A stretch of 64,000 bases of DNA, taken from the NCBI GenBank assembly GCA_017461385.1, contig JAFTXZ010000008.1:62001-126000 (forward strand), written 5' to 3'. The notes beneath the pieces were generated by a model. It made no database searches. It saw only the letters and a program-made list of their open reading frames with translations, and was not told where the DNA came from. The position numbers and the translations under genes were made by a program. Source of the stretch: Clostridia bacterium. Lineage in GTDB: Bacteria > Bacillota > Clostridia > Oscillospirales > CAG-272. Shown piece after piece: positions 7,993-16,179 of the stretch (its first letter is position 1; each line of letters begins with the position of its first letter).

Positions 7993-9354
7993 ATTTCTAA
8001 CAGGTTTTATATTAGCAAAGAATTAACTGCTATGGCAGATGCTCGATTAAAAAATGATATTATATTAGAGTTTTTTAGTAGGTTTACATTCCACGAGTCC
8101 TTATTGGAAATTAAAAGTGGTATTTCCAATACTTTTGTAATCGGAGATGTTGAAATTCCACAAATTCCAAAAGGATGCGAATATACTCTTTTAGTAAACG
8201 AAAAGGGTGTCGCCATTGTCGGTAAGGATTATAGCTCACTTATGCGTGGATATTTTTCTATGCTGATGAAAATTGAGCGTGAAATTGGTAAAAAGGAACT
8301 TTTTATTGACTCTGCGTGTGAAAACAAATCGTATAACATTAAAAATCGTATGATACATTTATGTGTTTTTCCCGAAAATTCCTTATTAGAAATCAAAAAA
8401 TACATACGCCTTTTTGCTATTCTTCAATACACCCATGTGATTATCGAGTTTTGGGGAATGCTCAAGTATGACGCACTGCCCTCTCTCGCTTGGGAAAATG
8501 CATTTACAAAAGATGATGTAAGAGGAATTATTAACGAGGCTAAAGCACTTGGGCTTGAGCCTATACCTATGTTTAATTCTCTTGCCCACGCCTCACAGTC
8601 ACGCTCTATGAGTGGCAAGCACACTATTCTTGATAACGATTTATCGCTTTATCATCTATTTACACCTGATGGCTGGGCATGGGATTTAGAAAACGAGGAT
8701 GTGTGGGCTTTATTAAAGAAAATAAGGCATGAGCTTTACGAGGTTTTTGATGGTTGTAAATATTTCCATTTAGGATTTGATGAATCTCATGCTCACAACC
8801 AAAACCCCTATTTGAAGGAAAGACTTCCCTACTATATGTCACGATTGACAAAAGAGGTGCAAGGTGAGGGCAAACGGCCTATGATATGGATGGATATGCT
8901 TTTGCCTCCAGATGCTTTTTCTAATATGGTGGGTAACTGTCATTCTATAAAACCAAAGGATGATTGCGTTAAAATAATCAACACTTTGGCAGAGAATACA
9001 GTTTTTGTGGATTGGGAATATTCCGTAAAAAAAGCACCTATTAGTAGTGTGGTTTATTTCAAGGATTTTGGCATTGATATTATGGGGGCATCTTGGTTTG
9101 ATGTAGAAAACGCAAGTGCACATATTGATACAATTTCAAGCCACAAGCTATTTGGTTATATGCACACAACATGGCACACAATATCAAGTGATTTGCCAAA
9201 TATAATTTCTATCGCAAGCAAGCTTGGTGCTTCTCTTCCTATATGGAAAAATGAAAGCAATAATCAAATGATATTATCGGCACTTTTGAGAGATGTCGCT
9301 ATTGAAATTGGGGATTATCATTCCTGCGGTTGGGTTAAGAACCAACTTCCTTAA
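7993..9354 (+). CDS. GH20-like glycosidase with a probable ATT start
   Basis: This 453-residue enzyme resembles GH20 beta-N-acetylhexosaminidases. An N-terminal GH20b-like domain (about 1-115) is followed by a TIM barrel with the catalytic pair Asp263-Glu264 in FHLGFDESHAHN. A C-terminal WKNESNNQMILSALLRD segment closes it. It probably cleaves beta-linked N-acetylhexosamine from imported oligosaccharides, since no signal peptide is visible. The start is odd: GAGGTG (7981-7986) plus six bases leads to ATT at 7993, the exact spacing that leads to ATG in other genes of this window (for example at 13761 and 39357). A GTG at 7984 lies within the ribosome site and an in-frame ATG occurs only at 8032. 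Confidence 0.75.
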   Translation: MSNRFYISKELTAMADARLKNDIILEFFSRFTFHESLLEIKSGISNTFVIGDVEIPQIPKGCEYTLLVNEKGVAIVGKDYSSLMRGYFSMLMKIEREIGKKELFIDSACENKSYNIKNRMIHLCVFPENSLLEIKKYIRLFAILQYTHVIIEFWGMLKYDALPSLAWENAFTKDDVRGIINEAKALGLEPIPMFNSLAHASQSRSMSGKHTILDNDLSLYHLFTPDGWAWDLENEDVWALLKKIRHELYEVFDGCKYFHLGFDESHAHNQNPYLKERLPYYMSRLTKEVQGEGKRPMIWMDMLLPPDAFSNMVGNCHSIKPKDDCVKIINTLAENTVFVDWEYSVKKAPISSVVYFKDFGIDIMGASWFDVENASAHIDTISSHKLFGYMHTTWHTISSDLPNIISIASKLGASLPIWKNESNNQMILSALLRDVAIEIGDYHSCGWVKNQLP

Positions 9355-9377
9355 TTGTATTAAAACTGAAAAAAATT

Positions 9378-9410
9378 AAAGCAAGGCTGAAATTTCAGCC
9401 TTGCTTTTTT
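9378..9410 (+). terminator. terminator of the GH20-like gene
   Basis: A 15-bp stem (9378-9392 with 9393-9407; real loop inside AATT) precedes TTTTTT. Confidence 0.85.
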
Positions 9411-9462
9411 AACAACTAAAAAGAAAACGGATCAACAGCTTTCAATCTCCTCATGTTTTTCT

Positions 9463-11460
9463 TTATTCGCATATTTCTATAATGCTATGAATGTCAATGC
9501 GCGGAATTGTTGTTATAAGCCTGCCATTTGATGCATGCTCCATTGGAAGGAGTGTGCCCTCTGGTTGAAGGACGAGTGCTTTTGCGTTTGGCGCGTTAAT
9601 TGAAAGCTTTATATCCAGGACAGGTGGGATATAGTCGTCGGTGGTGCTGGCACTATCAGCATGTGTGCCCCCTGCATTGACTAGCTGTATCATTGTTTTG
9701 TTGTCCTTTTTGGTTACTACAATTTCAAGTCTGCCAAGGGCTGACTCTATTTTTACAATTGGGTCATAAAGGCTTGTTATTTTCTTCATAAGCTCCCTGT
9801 GTGTAAATTGAGCTGCGCTTAAATATTGAGAGCCTATGTCAAAGCCTATTGTTGTAATTGTTCCCTTTCCATAAGGTGTTGTAACTGACAAGCTATCTAA
9901 TTTAGTAGCTGGATTTTCTGCAAAGAGTGCGTTTATTTCCCCCTTTGCTACAATTTCACAGGGTGAGAATAAAGCACCATAGGATGAGTTATCCGTTGTA
10001 AAGCAATAAGGAATATATTTATTAGAGGTTTTGTTATTGTGTCCGTCCTCATTACCCTTTACTTCTTCAATTAAAAATTCTTGGTGCTCTTTACACTTAA
10101 ATGGTGCCCCTCCCTTTTCAAAAATTGAACAGGTGTTTTTGCCACTTAGTACTAAATTACCGCCATTTTTAGCATATTCCAAAAGTAATTCTATAGTTTC
10201 ATTTTCAAGTCCACTATATAGCTCCGGTACAAAAATCATTTTATACTCGTTTATGCTTTTCTTTAAGGTATGCTCGCACAAGATTTCAAGGGACTGCCCT
10301 ATGTCGCAAAGAAGTGCTGACATTCCCATTATCTTTTCATATCCTGTTCTTGAATATAAGTGCGTTGATTCACGATATCTATCATAGGTGGACAGCAAAA
10401 GTGCCACTTGATGAATTGGCTTTACTCTGTGACAAAAGGGCTTGCGCTCAAGGACAAATTTGGATAGGTCAACAAGTGGCTCCAGCTCCCACATTCTTGG
10501 TGAGCCATCTCTGTTTTGAGGCACATAATTTTGGTATGCTCCACCTACTGCAATAACTGCTGACGCCTCTTGCTTTATTTGGTTTACGTGCTTAGGCACG
10601 TAGGCTGAGCGTCCTGATACGTTGCTTCTGAAATTCCAAGACATCAAGTCCCAAGCGTAGCCCTCCTGTTGTGCTAGTGCTCTTGCCGCATAGCGAGCAG
10701 AATTAAAGGAATTCAGTGGATTTAAGTCGCCAGACAAAAAGTCTACGTTTGCAGATACTTCCTCAGGCATGTGGTCGCTAAATGCCCAGTTTGAGCAAAT
10801 TTCAAAATCGGGGTACTTTTCGTGAATTGAGTCTATGTAATGATTGATATATTTTTTGAATAGACCTCTATTATAGTCTCGGTATTCATGAAAATATTCA
10901 TCCTTCTCTGTGGCAGGAATTTTGCCATTCAGGTTAATTCCTGTTTCCCTCTCAAAGGACTCAAGGGTTTCCTTGGTAAAATCTGCAAGTGCCATCCAAC
11001 ACTCGCCGTCAACCCAAACACCGTTAACCTGGTAGTTCTCTGCTAGCTCCATTAGCTGAGGAATAAGTAAATCATCTGCGTATTTACCATTTAGCCTTGT
11101 TGAGCCAAAATGACGATAACCATCTGCCATCAAAACGCGCTCATTTGGGTGCTCACTACAGTATTTCACATCGTACACGCCTGAATAGTGCATATAAAGC
11201 GCTATATCTTCCTCTTTTGTAACCCTTCGCCAAAGCTTTAAGGTATCCTTTTCAAACTCGTTTACTGCATTGCCTAGCTTCGATGGATATGAGGTGTAGC
11301 CGGGGTGTCCCTTGCAGTCGATTTGAATAAAATCAGGCTTTAGCAGATGACATATTTTTCTTATACCCTCTTCCTTTAAGGTTTTACCCTGTATTCCATC
11401 CTTCGGAGTTGCATGAAAATCAAAATGTAATCCCCAAAAGCTTTCCTTCCTTTTTTTCAT
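9463..11460 (-). CDS. large glycosidase of the GHL6/GH29-GH151-like type
   Basis: This 665-residue protein has an N-terminal TIM-barrel domain (about 1-340) opening with FWGLHFDFHATPKD and containing VNGVWVDGECW and YPDFEICSNWAFSD. This arrangement resembles the GHL6 and alpha-L-fucosidase-like (GH29/GH151) groups. A GATase/trimerisation-like domain follows (about 350-560, with LLLEYAKNGGNLVLSGKN), then a small beta domain. Residue D in WVDGE is a candidate nucleophile. There is no signal peptide. GAGGAG lies 6 bases before the ATG at 11460. The exact family and substrate are uncertain; fucosidase is one guess. Confidence 0.6.
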   Translation of the reverse strand: MKKRKESFWGLHFDFHATPKDGIQGKTLKEEGIRKICHLLKPDFIQIDCKGHPGYTSYPSKLGNAVNEFEKDTLKLWRRVTKEEDIALYMHYSGVYDVKYCSEHPNERVLMADGYRHFGSTRLNGKYADDLLIPQLMELAENYQVNGVWVDGECWMALADFTKETLESFERETGINLNGKIPATEKDEYFHEYRDYNRGLFKKYINHYIDSIHEKYPDFEICSNWAFSDHMPEEVSANVDFLSGDLNPLNSFNSARYAARALAQQEGYAWDLMSWNFRSNVSGRSAYVPKHVNQIKQEASAVIAVGGAYQNYVPQNRDGSPRMWELEPLVDLSKFVLERKPFCHRVKPIHQVALLLSTYDRYRESTHLYSRTGYEKIMGMSALLCDIGQSLEILCEHTLKKSINEYKMIFVPELYSGLENETIELLLEYAKNGGNLVLSGKNTCSIFEKGGAPFKCKEHQEFLIEEVKGNEDGHNNKTSNKYIPYCFTTDNSSYGALFSPCEIVAKGEINALFAENPATKLDSLSVTTPYGKGTITTIGFDIGSQYLSAAQFTHRELMKKITSLYDPIVKIESALGRLEIVVTKKDNKTMIQLVNAGGTHADSASTTDDYIPPVLDIKLSINAPNAKALVLQPEGTLLPMEHASNGRLITTIPRIDIHSIIEICE

Positions 11461-11606
11461 ATAGCGCTCCTCTATGTTTGTCATCATTTTTTGTTATAAA
11501 ATTATATCATATCTCGAAAGGCATTACAATACGTTCTGTGGCTTTTTACATTGAATTTATGGCATTTTAGTTTTTGTGGGACTAAGCTGTATCTTTTAAC
11601 TAAGTG

Positions 11607-11637
11607 AAAGGAGGTTGCAATTTGCAACCTCCTTTTT
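11607..11637 (-). terminator. hairpin after the RiPP precursor gene
   Basis: A 14-bp inverted repeat (GGAGGTTGCAA with TTGCAACCTCC plus flanking A/T) lies 19 bases after the precursor stop. The minus-strand T run is short (TTTCAC), so it may be leaky; the longer T run is on the plus strand, where no gene ends. Confidence 0.6.
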
Positions 11638-11655
11638 GATTTTCATAATTTGTAA

Positions 11656-11772
11656 TTATGAATTAGTTCTGTAGTTTCTACCGCATGTGCTTTCATACCA
11701 CTTTGTGCAGCAGTTTCCCATTGACTGAGAATATCTTTCAGTTGCGATAAGCGCTGGTCTTACAAATTTCAT
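11656..11772 (-). CDS. putative RiPP precursor peptide, 38 residues
   Basis: This small gene encodes a peptide starting MKFVRPALIATERYS and ending in the core-like segment NCCTKWYESTCGRN plus RTNS. Three cysteines (21, 22 and 30), one Trp and aromatic residues are packed in the last half, while the first 18 residues are Cys-free, as expected for a leader plus core. AGGAG lies 8 bases before the ATG. It begins 24 bases after the stop of a radical SAM/SPASM gene on the same strand, the usual place for a substrate of such enzymes. I know no named family that matches. Thioether or carbon-carbon crosslinks are inferred from the partner enzyme only. Confidence 0.75.
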   Translation of the reverse strand: MKFVRPALIATERYSQSMGNCCTKWYESTCGRNYRTNS

Positions 11773-11795
11773 TTTACTTTCTCCTTTCATAATAC

Positions 11796-13127
11796 TTATT
11801 CCTCTGAGAGCTTTTTAGCCTCAGATAAAATACAAGCTTCTTCATATTTACATAGCGGATCGCCCTTTTCAATAAGAGCGCTTCCAGGGCAATAATTACA
11901 GGTAACTATATGCTCGCATCCCTCACAGCCCTTTACCTTGTCCATAGTAAATTGGCGAATTGTTTTCATAACCGGAGAGTTTTGCCATATATCCTCTATT
12001 TTGCTTTCACGAATATTGCCACATTTCATAAGCAAGGCATTACATGGATATACGTCTCCGTAGGGGTTTATGTTTATTGAATTTGAGCCAGCACCACAAA
12101 TTCCACTCTTTTCGCTAATTCTTGAAAGATCAAGTGCGCTTGAGCAGTTAAGCACTATATGCTCACTAAGCTTTTTCATTACGCTTGCATAGTCGGAAAC
12201 ATTTTTCAACCTAAAGCCAAGCGGTTCTTTATTTCCGTCGTTTTTAGCGTTGACGCTAAGACTGACCTGTATGGTTGCGCCAAGCTCCTTGGCAAGATTC
12301 ATTATTCCGTCTATATCATCCACGTTGAAATCCGTTACACAGGTTTTTATATTAACTGGAATTGATAGCAAAACGCATTTTTTGATTGCTTCAATGGTTT
12401 TTTCAAATGAGCCCCTTACCTGTGTAAATTCATCGTGCTTTTCCGGAACATGACTATATACACTAAAATGAATGCTTCTTGGATATATTTTTTTGAGTCT
12501 AAAGAAATCCTCGTCCTTAATAGCTATTCCATTTGTAAAAATATTTATTAAAAATCCTAACGAATAAGCATATTCAAGAATTTCAAACACATCCTTGCGA
12601 ACAAAAAGGTCTCCACCTGTAAAGGTTAGTTCAAAAACATTTAGCTTCTTTAGCTGATCCAATGCATCCTTGATTTCATCAAGTGTAAGCTCCTGTCTGT
12701 CCTTGTCAACTATACAGTAGCAATACTTACATTTTTCATTACACCTAAAGGTTAATTCAAATTGTGCCCTGTAAAGCTTATATTGTGGTAAGATAGCATT
12801 ATAGAATGAAAGCTCTACGCCTCCCTTTCTCTCCTCAAGAATATTTTCCTCCTTCAATATTCCCTCACTTACAAGAGTTACTATAAATTCCTCAACCCAC
12901 TCCTTGTCTTCATTCTCAAGTGCATACTTATTGCCAAGAGCTTCTATGCATTCACCTACAGATATATACCTTTCAAAGCACGCAATAACGTCAAAAACAA
13001 TGGAGTTATACAAATATACCTTTTGAACTGAGGTTTTATAAACAAGTGTATTTTCCTCAAAGGCTTTATAAAATACGTCGGGTGATTTTATATATTTCAC
13101 AGGATTTTTTTTATTATGATTATTCAC
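11796..13127 (-). CDS. radical SAM/SPASM peptide maturase with N-terminal RRE-like domain
   Basis: This 443-residue enzyme has three parts. Residues about 20-95 look like a PqqD-type winged-helix RiPP recognition element (YNSIVFDVIACFERYISVGECIEAL...SEGILKE). Residues 115-320 form the radical SAM domain with Cys129, Cys133 and Cys136 in CNEKCKYC and FTGGD for SAM binding. The C-terminal SPASM domain (about 340-430) holds CGAGSNSININPYGDVYPC and a Cys cluster (CEGCEHIVTCNYC, then later Cys) for auxiliary iron-sulfur clusters. It should bind the leader of the adjacent precursor and install a crosslink. GTG start after AAAGGA. A consensus promoter lies upstream. Confidence 0.9.
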   Translation of the reverse strand: MNNHNKKNPVKYIKSPDVFYKAFEENTLVYKTSVQKVYLYNSIVFDVIACFERYISVGECIEALGNKYALENEDKEWVEEFIVTLVSEGILKEENILEERKGGVELSFYNAILPQYKLYRAQFELTFRCNEKCKYCYCIVDKDRQELTLDEIKDALDQLKKLNVFELTFTGGDLFVRKDVFEILEYAYSLGFLINIFTNGIAIKDEDFFRLKKIYPRSIHFSVYSHVPEKHDEFTQVRGSFEKTIEAIKKCVLLSIPVNIKTCVTDFNVDDIDGIMNLAKELGATIQVSLSVNAKNDGNKEPLGFRLKNVSDYASVMKKLSEHIVLNCSSALDLSRISEKSGICGAGSNSININPYGDVYPCNALLMKCGNIRESKIEDIWQNSPVMKTIRQFTMDKVKGCEGCEHIVTCNYCPGSALIEKGDPLCKYEEACILSEAKKLSEE

Positions 13128-13157
13128 ATTATGTATTTCCTTTCAATTGATAAACAT

Positions 13158-13186
13158 ATTATACACCTATAGGTTAATTTTGTCAA
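13158..13186 (-). promoter_or_regulatory. promoter of the RiPP operon
   Basis: On the minus strand TTGACA (13186-13181) and TATAAT (13163-13158) are separated by exactly 17 bases, a perfect consensus. Confidence 0.9.
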
Positions 13187-13188
13187 CC
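13172..13188. promoter_or_regulatory. candidate XRE operator over the RiPP -35 box
   Basis: The dyad GGTTAATTTTGTCAACC covers the -35 element; a related half-site TTAACC is at 13206-13211, ahead of the divergent XRE gene. Binding there would block the operon promoter. The assignment is inferred from position. Confidence 0.5.
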
Positions 13189-13255
13189 CATAAGTGATTA
13201 TAAATTTAACCTTCTGGTGATATAATCTAATTAGTAGATGTTTGTGAGGTGTGCT

Positions 13256-13573
13256 TTGGATACAAAGATTTTACTTAAAGAAATAGGCGCAAGAATTAGC
13301 GCAAAGCGTCGCGAAAAAGGCGTTACCCAAGAGCAGCTTGCCGAGATTATGGATGTATCAATTCAAATGATTTCAAACCTTGAGGGTGGAAAGAAAGCAA
13401 TTCGTCCCGAAAACCTGCTTAAGCTATGTTCTGCCCTTGACGTTAGCACAGATTATATTCTGCGAGGCGCTCGAGCTGAATACGAAAGCTTTGAATTTAT
13501 GAAAAAATACTCAAGGCTTACTCATACCCAACAAGAGCTACTTGAAAAAATAGTAGATAGTTGGCAAGAATAA
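13256..13573 (+). CDS. XRE-family transcriptional regulator
   Basis: This 105-residue protein carries a Cro/C1-type helix-turn-helix in its first ~65 residues (ISAKRREKGVTQEQLAEIMDVSIQMISNLEGGKK, then PENLLKLCSALDVSTDYILRG), followed by a short helical tail for dimerisation. A TTG start at 13256 is preferred because GAGGTG lies just upstream; the ATG at 13238 has no ribosome site. A TATAAT at 13221-13226 is its likely -10. It diverges from the radical SAM operon with 128 bases between start codons, so it is the likely local regulator of peptide production. Confidence 0.85.
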   Translation: MDTKILLKEIGARISAKRREKGVTQEQLAEIMDVSIQMISNLEGGKKAIRPENLLKLCSALDVSTDYILRGARAEYESFEFMKKYSRLTHTQQELLEKIVDSWQE

Positions 13574-13597
13574 AGCTATACAAAATGCATTTGAATT

Positions 13598-13640
13598 ACA
13601 ACAAAAAAGGGCACTTTCGTGAGTGTCCTTTTTTGTTGTA
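13598..13640 (+). terminator. terminator of the XRE gene
   Basis: An extended stem (ACAACAAAAAAGGGCACT with GAGTGTCCTTTTTTGTTGT) with loop TTCGT. Confidence 0.85.
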
Positions 13641-13760
13641 CTAATATTTGCCAAGTTTCGGATCTTGTAAAGCAAAATAATTGCATACTAAATGTTTTGG
13701 TGGAATAGCTTCTATATTTTTGAATATACTTTTTGTAAGAATTGTTTTGAGGTGATTTTT

Positions 13761-14285
13761 ATGAAAAGGTCGGTTGGTCTCTGGCAACTAATGGGGTTTG
13801 GATTTGCATCTCTTGGTGGAACTCTTTTGCACTTTTTGTATAATTGGCTTGGGAAGGCTGTTTGGATAGCGCCATTTTCTGGTGTGAACGAGTCTACTTG
13901 GGAGCATATGAAGCTTTTGTTTTGGCCTATGCTTATTTTTTCTATTGTGCAAGGCTTTTTCTTCAAGGATTACTCAGACTTTTGGTGTGTTAAGCTACGT
14001 GGTACTCTTTTAGGGCTTCTTTTAATTCCTGTGCTTTTTTATACCTACAATGGTATAATTGGTAAGTCGCCCGATTGGTTAAACATTGCAATCTTCTTTA
14101 TTTCCTTGGGAATTGCCTATCTTTACGAAGCAAGGCTATTTAACTCGGGTAAGCTTAGCTGTAAAAGACCTACGCTTGCAAAAATTATGCTTTTTGCAGT
14201 TGGCATTTTATTTGTGGTGTTTACCTTCGCTCCCCCTGAAATCAATCTTTTCAAGGACCCTTTAACCAGTACATTTGGCATTTGA
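13761..14285 (+). CDS. DUF6512-type integral membrane protein
   Basis: This 174-residue protein has about five membrane helices. The motif FSGVNESTWEHMKLLFWPM after the first helix is typical of the DUF6512 family, whose function is unknown. GAGGTG plus six bases leads to the ATG at 13761, so the longer frame from 13692 is not used. It follows the RiPP regulator on the same strand but behind its own terminator, so a role in peptide export or immunity is only a possibility raised by position. Confidence 0.75.
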   Translation: MKRSVGLWQLMGFGFASLGGTLLHFLYNWLGKAVWIAPFSGVNESTWEHMKLLFWPMLIFSIVQGFFFKDYSDFWCVKLRGTLLGLLLIPVLFYTYNGIIGKSPDWLNIAIFFISLGIAYLYEARLFNSGKLSCKRPTLAKIMLFAVGILFVVFTFAPPEINLFKDPLTSTFGI

Positions 14286-14351
14286 GCTTAGCCTTGCAAG
14301 AATCGAACTCTCTTGGTTTGAAATGGAAAATAGCTTGCCGATTTTTTGGCT

Positions 14352-14386
14352 AGCTCTGTGCAAAAATGCACAGGGCTTTTAATATT
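14352..14386 (+). terminator. terminator of the DUF6512 gene
   Basis: An 11-bp stem (14352-14362 with 14367-14377, one G-T pair) with an AAAA loop, then TTTAATATTTT. Confidence 0.8.
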
Positions 14387-14398
14387 TTGCTTTTTTTA

Positions 14399-14427
14399 TT
14401 GACTTCTTTACTTTTCCATATTAAAAT
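14399..14427 (+). promoter_or_regulatory. promoter of the GH63-like gene
   Basis: TTGACT (14399-14404), 17-base spacer, TAAAAT (14422-14427). Confidence 0.8.
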
Positions 14428-14456
14428 AGAACTAACGAAAATTTAAGGAGATTTTT

Positions 14457-16088
14457 ATGTATTCATTTGAAAGACTTCATTACAGCATCAGAGGCTCATA
14501 TCTTGTATGGGATAAAAAGGATAAAAGCGTACTAAAAATGGATATGATTCACAATCATGGTCAAGACATTTTTAACGGTGTTTTATCTATCAACTTTGGC
14601 ACAGGCTCAAGATTTTCCTTTGTACCTCGTGAGGCTACTGCAAAATCTAAGGATGGTGAAACAAAAATCACCCTGTACGATATTGATGGTACCTTTATTA
14701 AGGGTAAGGGCAAGGAAATCGTTGTTGAGATTGCAAACAGAAAAACACGATTCGACTATCAAATAGTTCAAAACGGCATAATCGAGCTTTGTGATTTTAT
14801 AAATAATTGTAGCCTTATGTTTGTTCCAGTCAAGGGCACACTTAAGGTTGAAAAGCAACGCACTCCCGGTGTAATTATGGCTGACTTTGTAAACGTACGT
14901 GTATTGCCAGACGAAAATGGTGAATATGAGTTTGCTATTGAGGGTAACTTCCTTGATAAGGGAGCAACTCTTGCACAGGGTATGTCCTATGACTACTTTG
15001 CCGATTTGGCTGAAAAGGACTATATTGCTTGGGAAAAGAAATTTAATTGCAAAAACAAATACGAAAAGGAATGCGCTTACATAATGTGGTCAAATACAAT
15101 TGCTCCACTTGGAAACTTCTCAACCGAGGCAATTGTTATGGGTAAGGCTGGTATGAGTAACGTTTGGAGCTGGGATAACGCGTTTAATGCGCTTGGCTTG
15201 GCTGACATTGATTATCGTATAGCCATGGACCAATTTATGGTTATGTACAAGCATATCAATCGTGTCGGCAGAGTGCCTGATGCTATTTCTCAATTCCATG
15301 CTGTTTGGAATTTTGTTAAGCCACCCGTACAGGGCTGGATGTACAAGCAAATGATTAAGAGAAATCCTGAATTTGCAACTCCTCACGCACTGGAGGAGGT
15401 TTACTTTGATATGAAGAGAAATACAGACTGGTGGTTAAACCTACGTGGTGACACTCCCTCATACTATCACGGTAACGACTCTGGACAAGACAACTCGACC
15501 TGCTTTGATAAGAGTGAGCACATTGAAACCTCCGAGCTTATTGCTTTTCTTTCTGTACAGTGCTCTTTCCTTTCCGAGGCTGCAGAGGTTTTGAATTTCC
15601 CAACTGATAAGAAAATTTACAGGCAGTTAGCAAATGAGCTTGCTGAAAAGGCTATTAAGGATTACTGGGACGGTGAGAAAATCTTTGTTCGTCTTGCTGA
15701 AACTGGCGAGGCTTACTACTGTAATGCCCTTATGCCACTTAGAGTAATTGTTCTTGAGGATATGCTTCCAAAAGAAATTCAAGAATACATTGTTAAGCAA
15801 ATTACTGAGCATCACCTTTGCAAGGGTGGTATTTCAAGTGAAGCCATAGATAGCCCAATGTTTGTTGAAAACGGCTACTGGCGTGGTGCTGTTTGGGCTC
15901 CAGACGTTGTTATGTTCGTTTACGCTCTACGCAATCTTGGCTACACTGACCTAGCTAACCAAATTGCAGATAACTACAAGAGCTCAATTTGTAAGTATGG
16001 CTTTAGTGAGAATACAAGTGCCATTACAGGTAAGGGCTTACGCTGTAAGGGCTACGCTTGGGCTGCTAATGCGTATCAGGTGCTTTAA
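14457..16088 (+). CDS. GH63-like (MGH-type) alpha-glycosidase
   Basis: This 543-residue protein has an N-terminal beta-sandwich-like region (about 1-180) and an (alpha/alpha)6 barrel marked by SNVWSWDNAFNALGLA near 232-248. SGQDNST contains the candidate general acid Asp345, and ENGYWRGAVWAPD near 470 is a GH63 signature. GH63 members remove alpha-glucosyl or mannosylglycerate-type residues; the exact substrate is unknown. There is no signal peptide, so it acts in the cytoplasm. AAGGAGA lies 5 bases before the ATG. It is a single-gene unit followed by a beta-mannosidase with its own promoter. Confidence 0.8.
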   Translation: MYSFERLHYSIRGSYLVWDKKDKSVLKMDMIHNHGQDIFNGVLSINFGTGSRFSFVPREATAKSKDGETKITLYDIDGTFIKGKGKEIVVEIANRKTRFDYQIVQNGIIELCDFINNCSLMFVPVKGTLKVEKQRTPGVIMADFVNVRVLPDENGEYEFAIEGNFLDKGATLAQGMSYDYFADLAEKDYIAWEKKFNCKNKYEKECAYIMWSNTIAPLGNFSTEAIVMGKAGMSNVWSWDNAFNALGLADIDYRIAMDQFMVMYKHINRVGRVPDAISQFHAVWNFVKPPVQGWMYKQMIKRNPEFATPHALEEVYFDMKRNTDWWLNLRGDTPSYYHGNDSGQDNSTCFDKSEHIETSELIAFLSVQCSFLSEAAEVLNFPTDKKIYRQLANELAEKAIKDYWDGEKIFVRLAETGEAYYCNALMPLRVIVLEDMLPKEIQEYIVKQITEHHLCKGGISSEAIDSPMFVENGYWRGAVWAPDVVMFVYALRNLGYTDLANQIADNYKSSICKYGFSENTSAITGKGLRCKGYAWAANAYQVL

Positions 16089-16092
16089 TGAT

Positions 16093-16122
16093 AAAAAAAG
16101 GACACTTGGGTGTCCTTTTTTG
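16093..16122 (+). terminator. terminator of the GH63-like gene
   Basis: Stem AAAAAAAGGACAC with GTGTCCTTTTTT, loop TTGG. Confidence 0.85.
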
Positions 16123-16151
16123 TTGCAAGTGCCATAATTCTATGATAAAAT
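16123..16151 (+). promoter_or_regulatory. promoter of the beta-mannosidase gene
   Basis: TTGCAA (16123-16128), 17-base spacer, TAAAAT (16146-16151); it starts right after the preceding terminator. Confidence 0.7.
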
Positions 16152-16179
16152 AGGGTTATAGAATAAAATGGAGGGTTTT

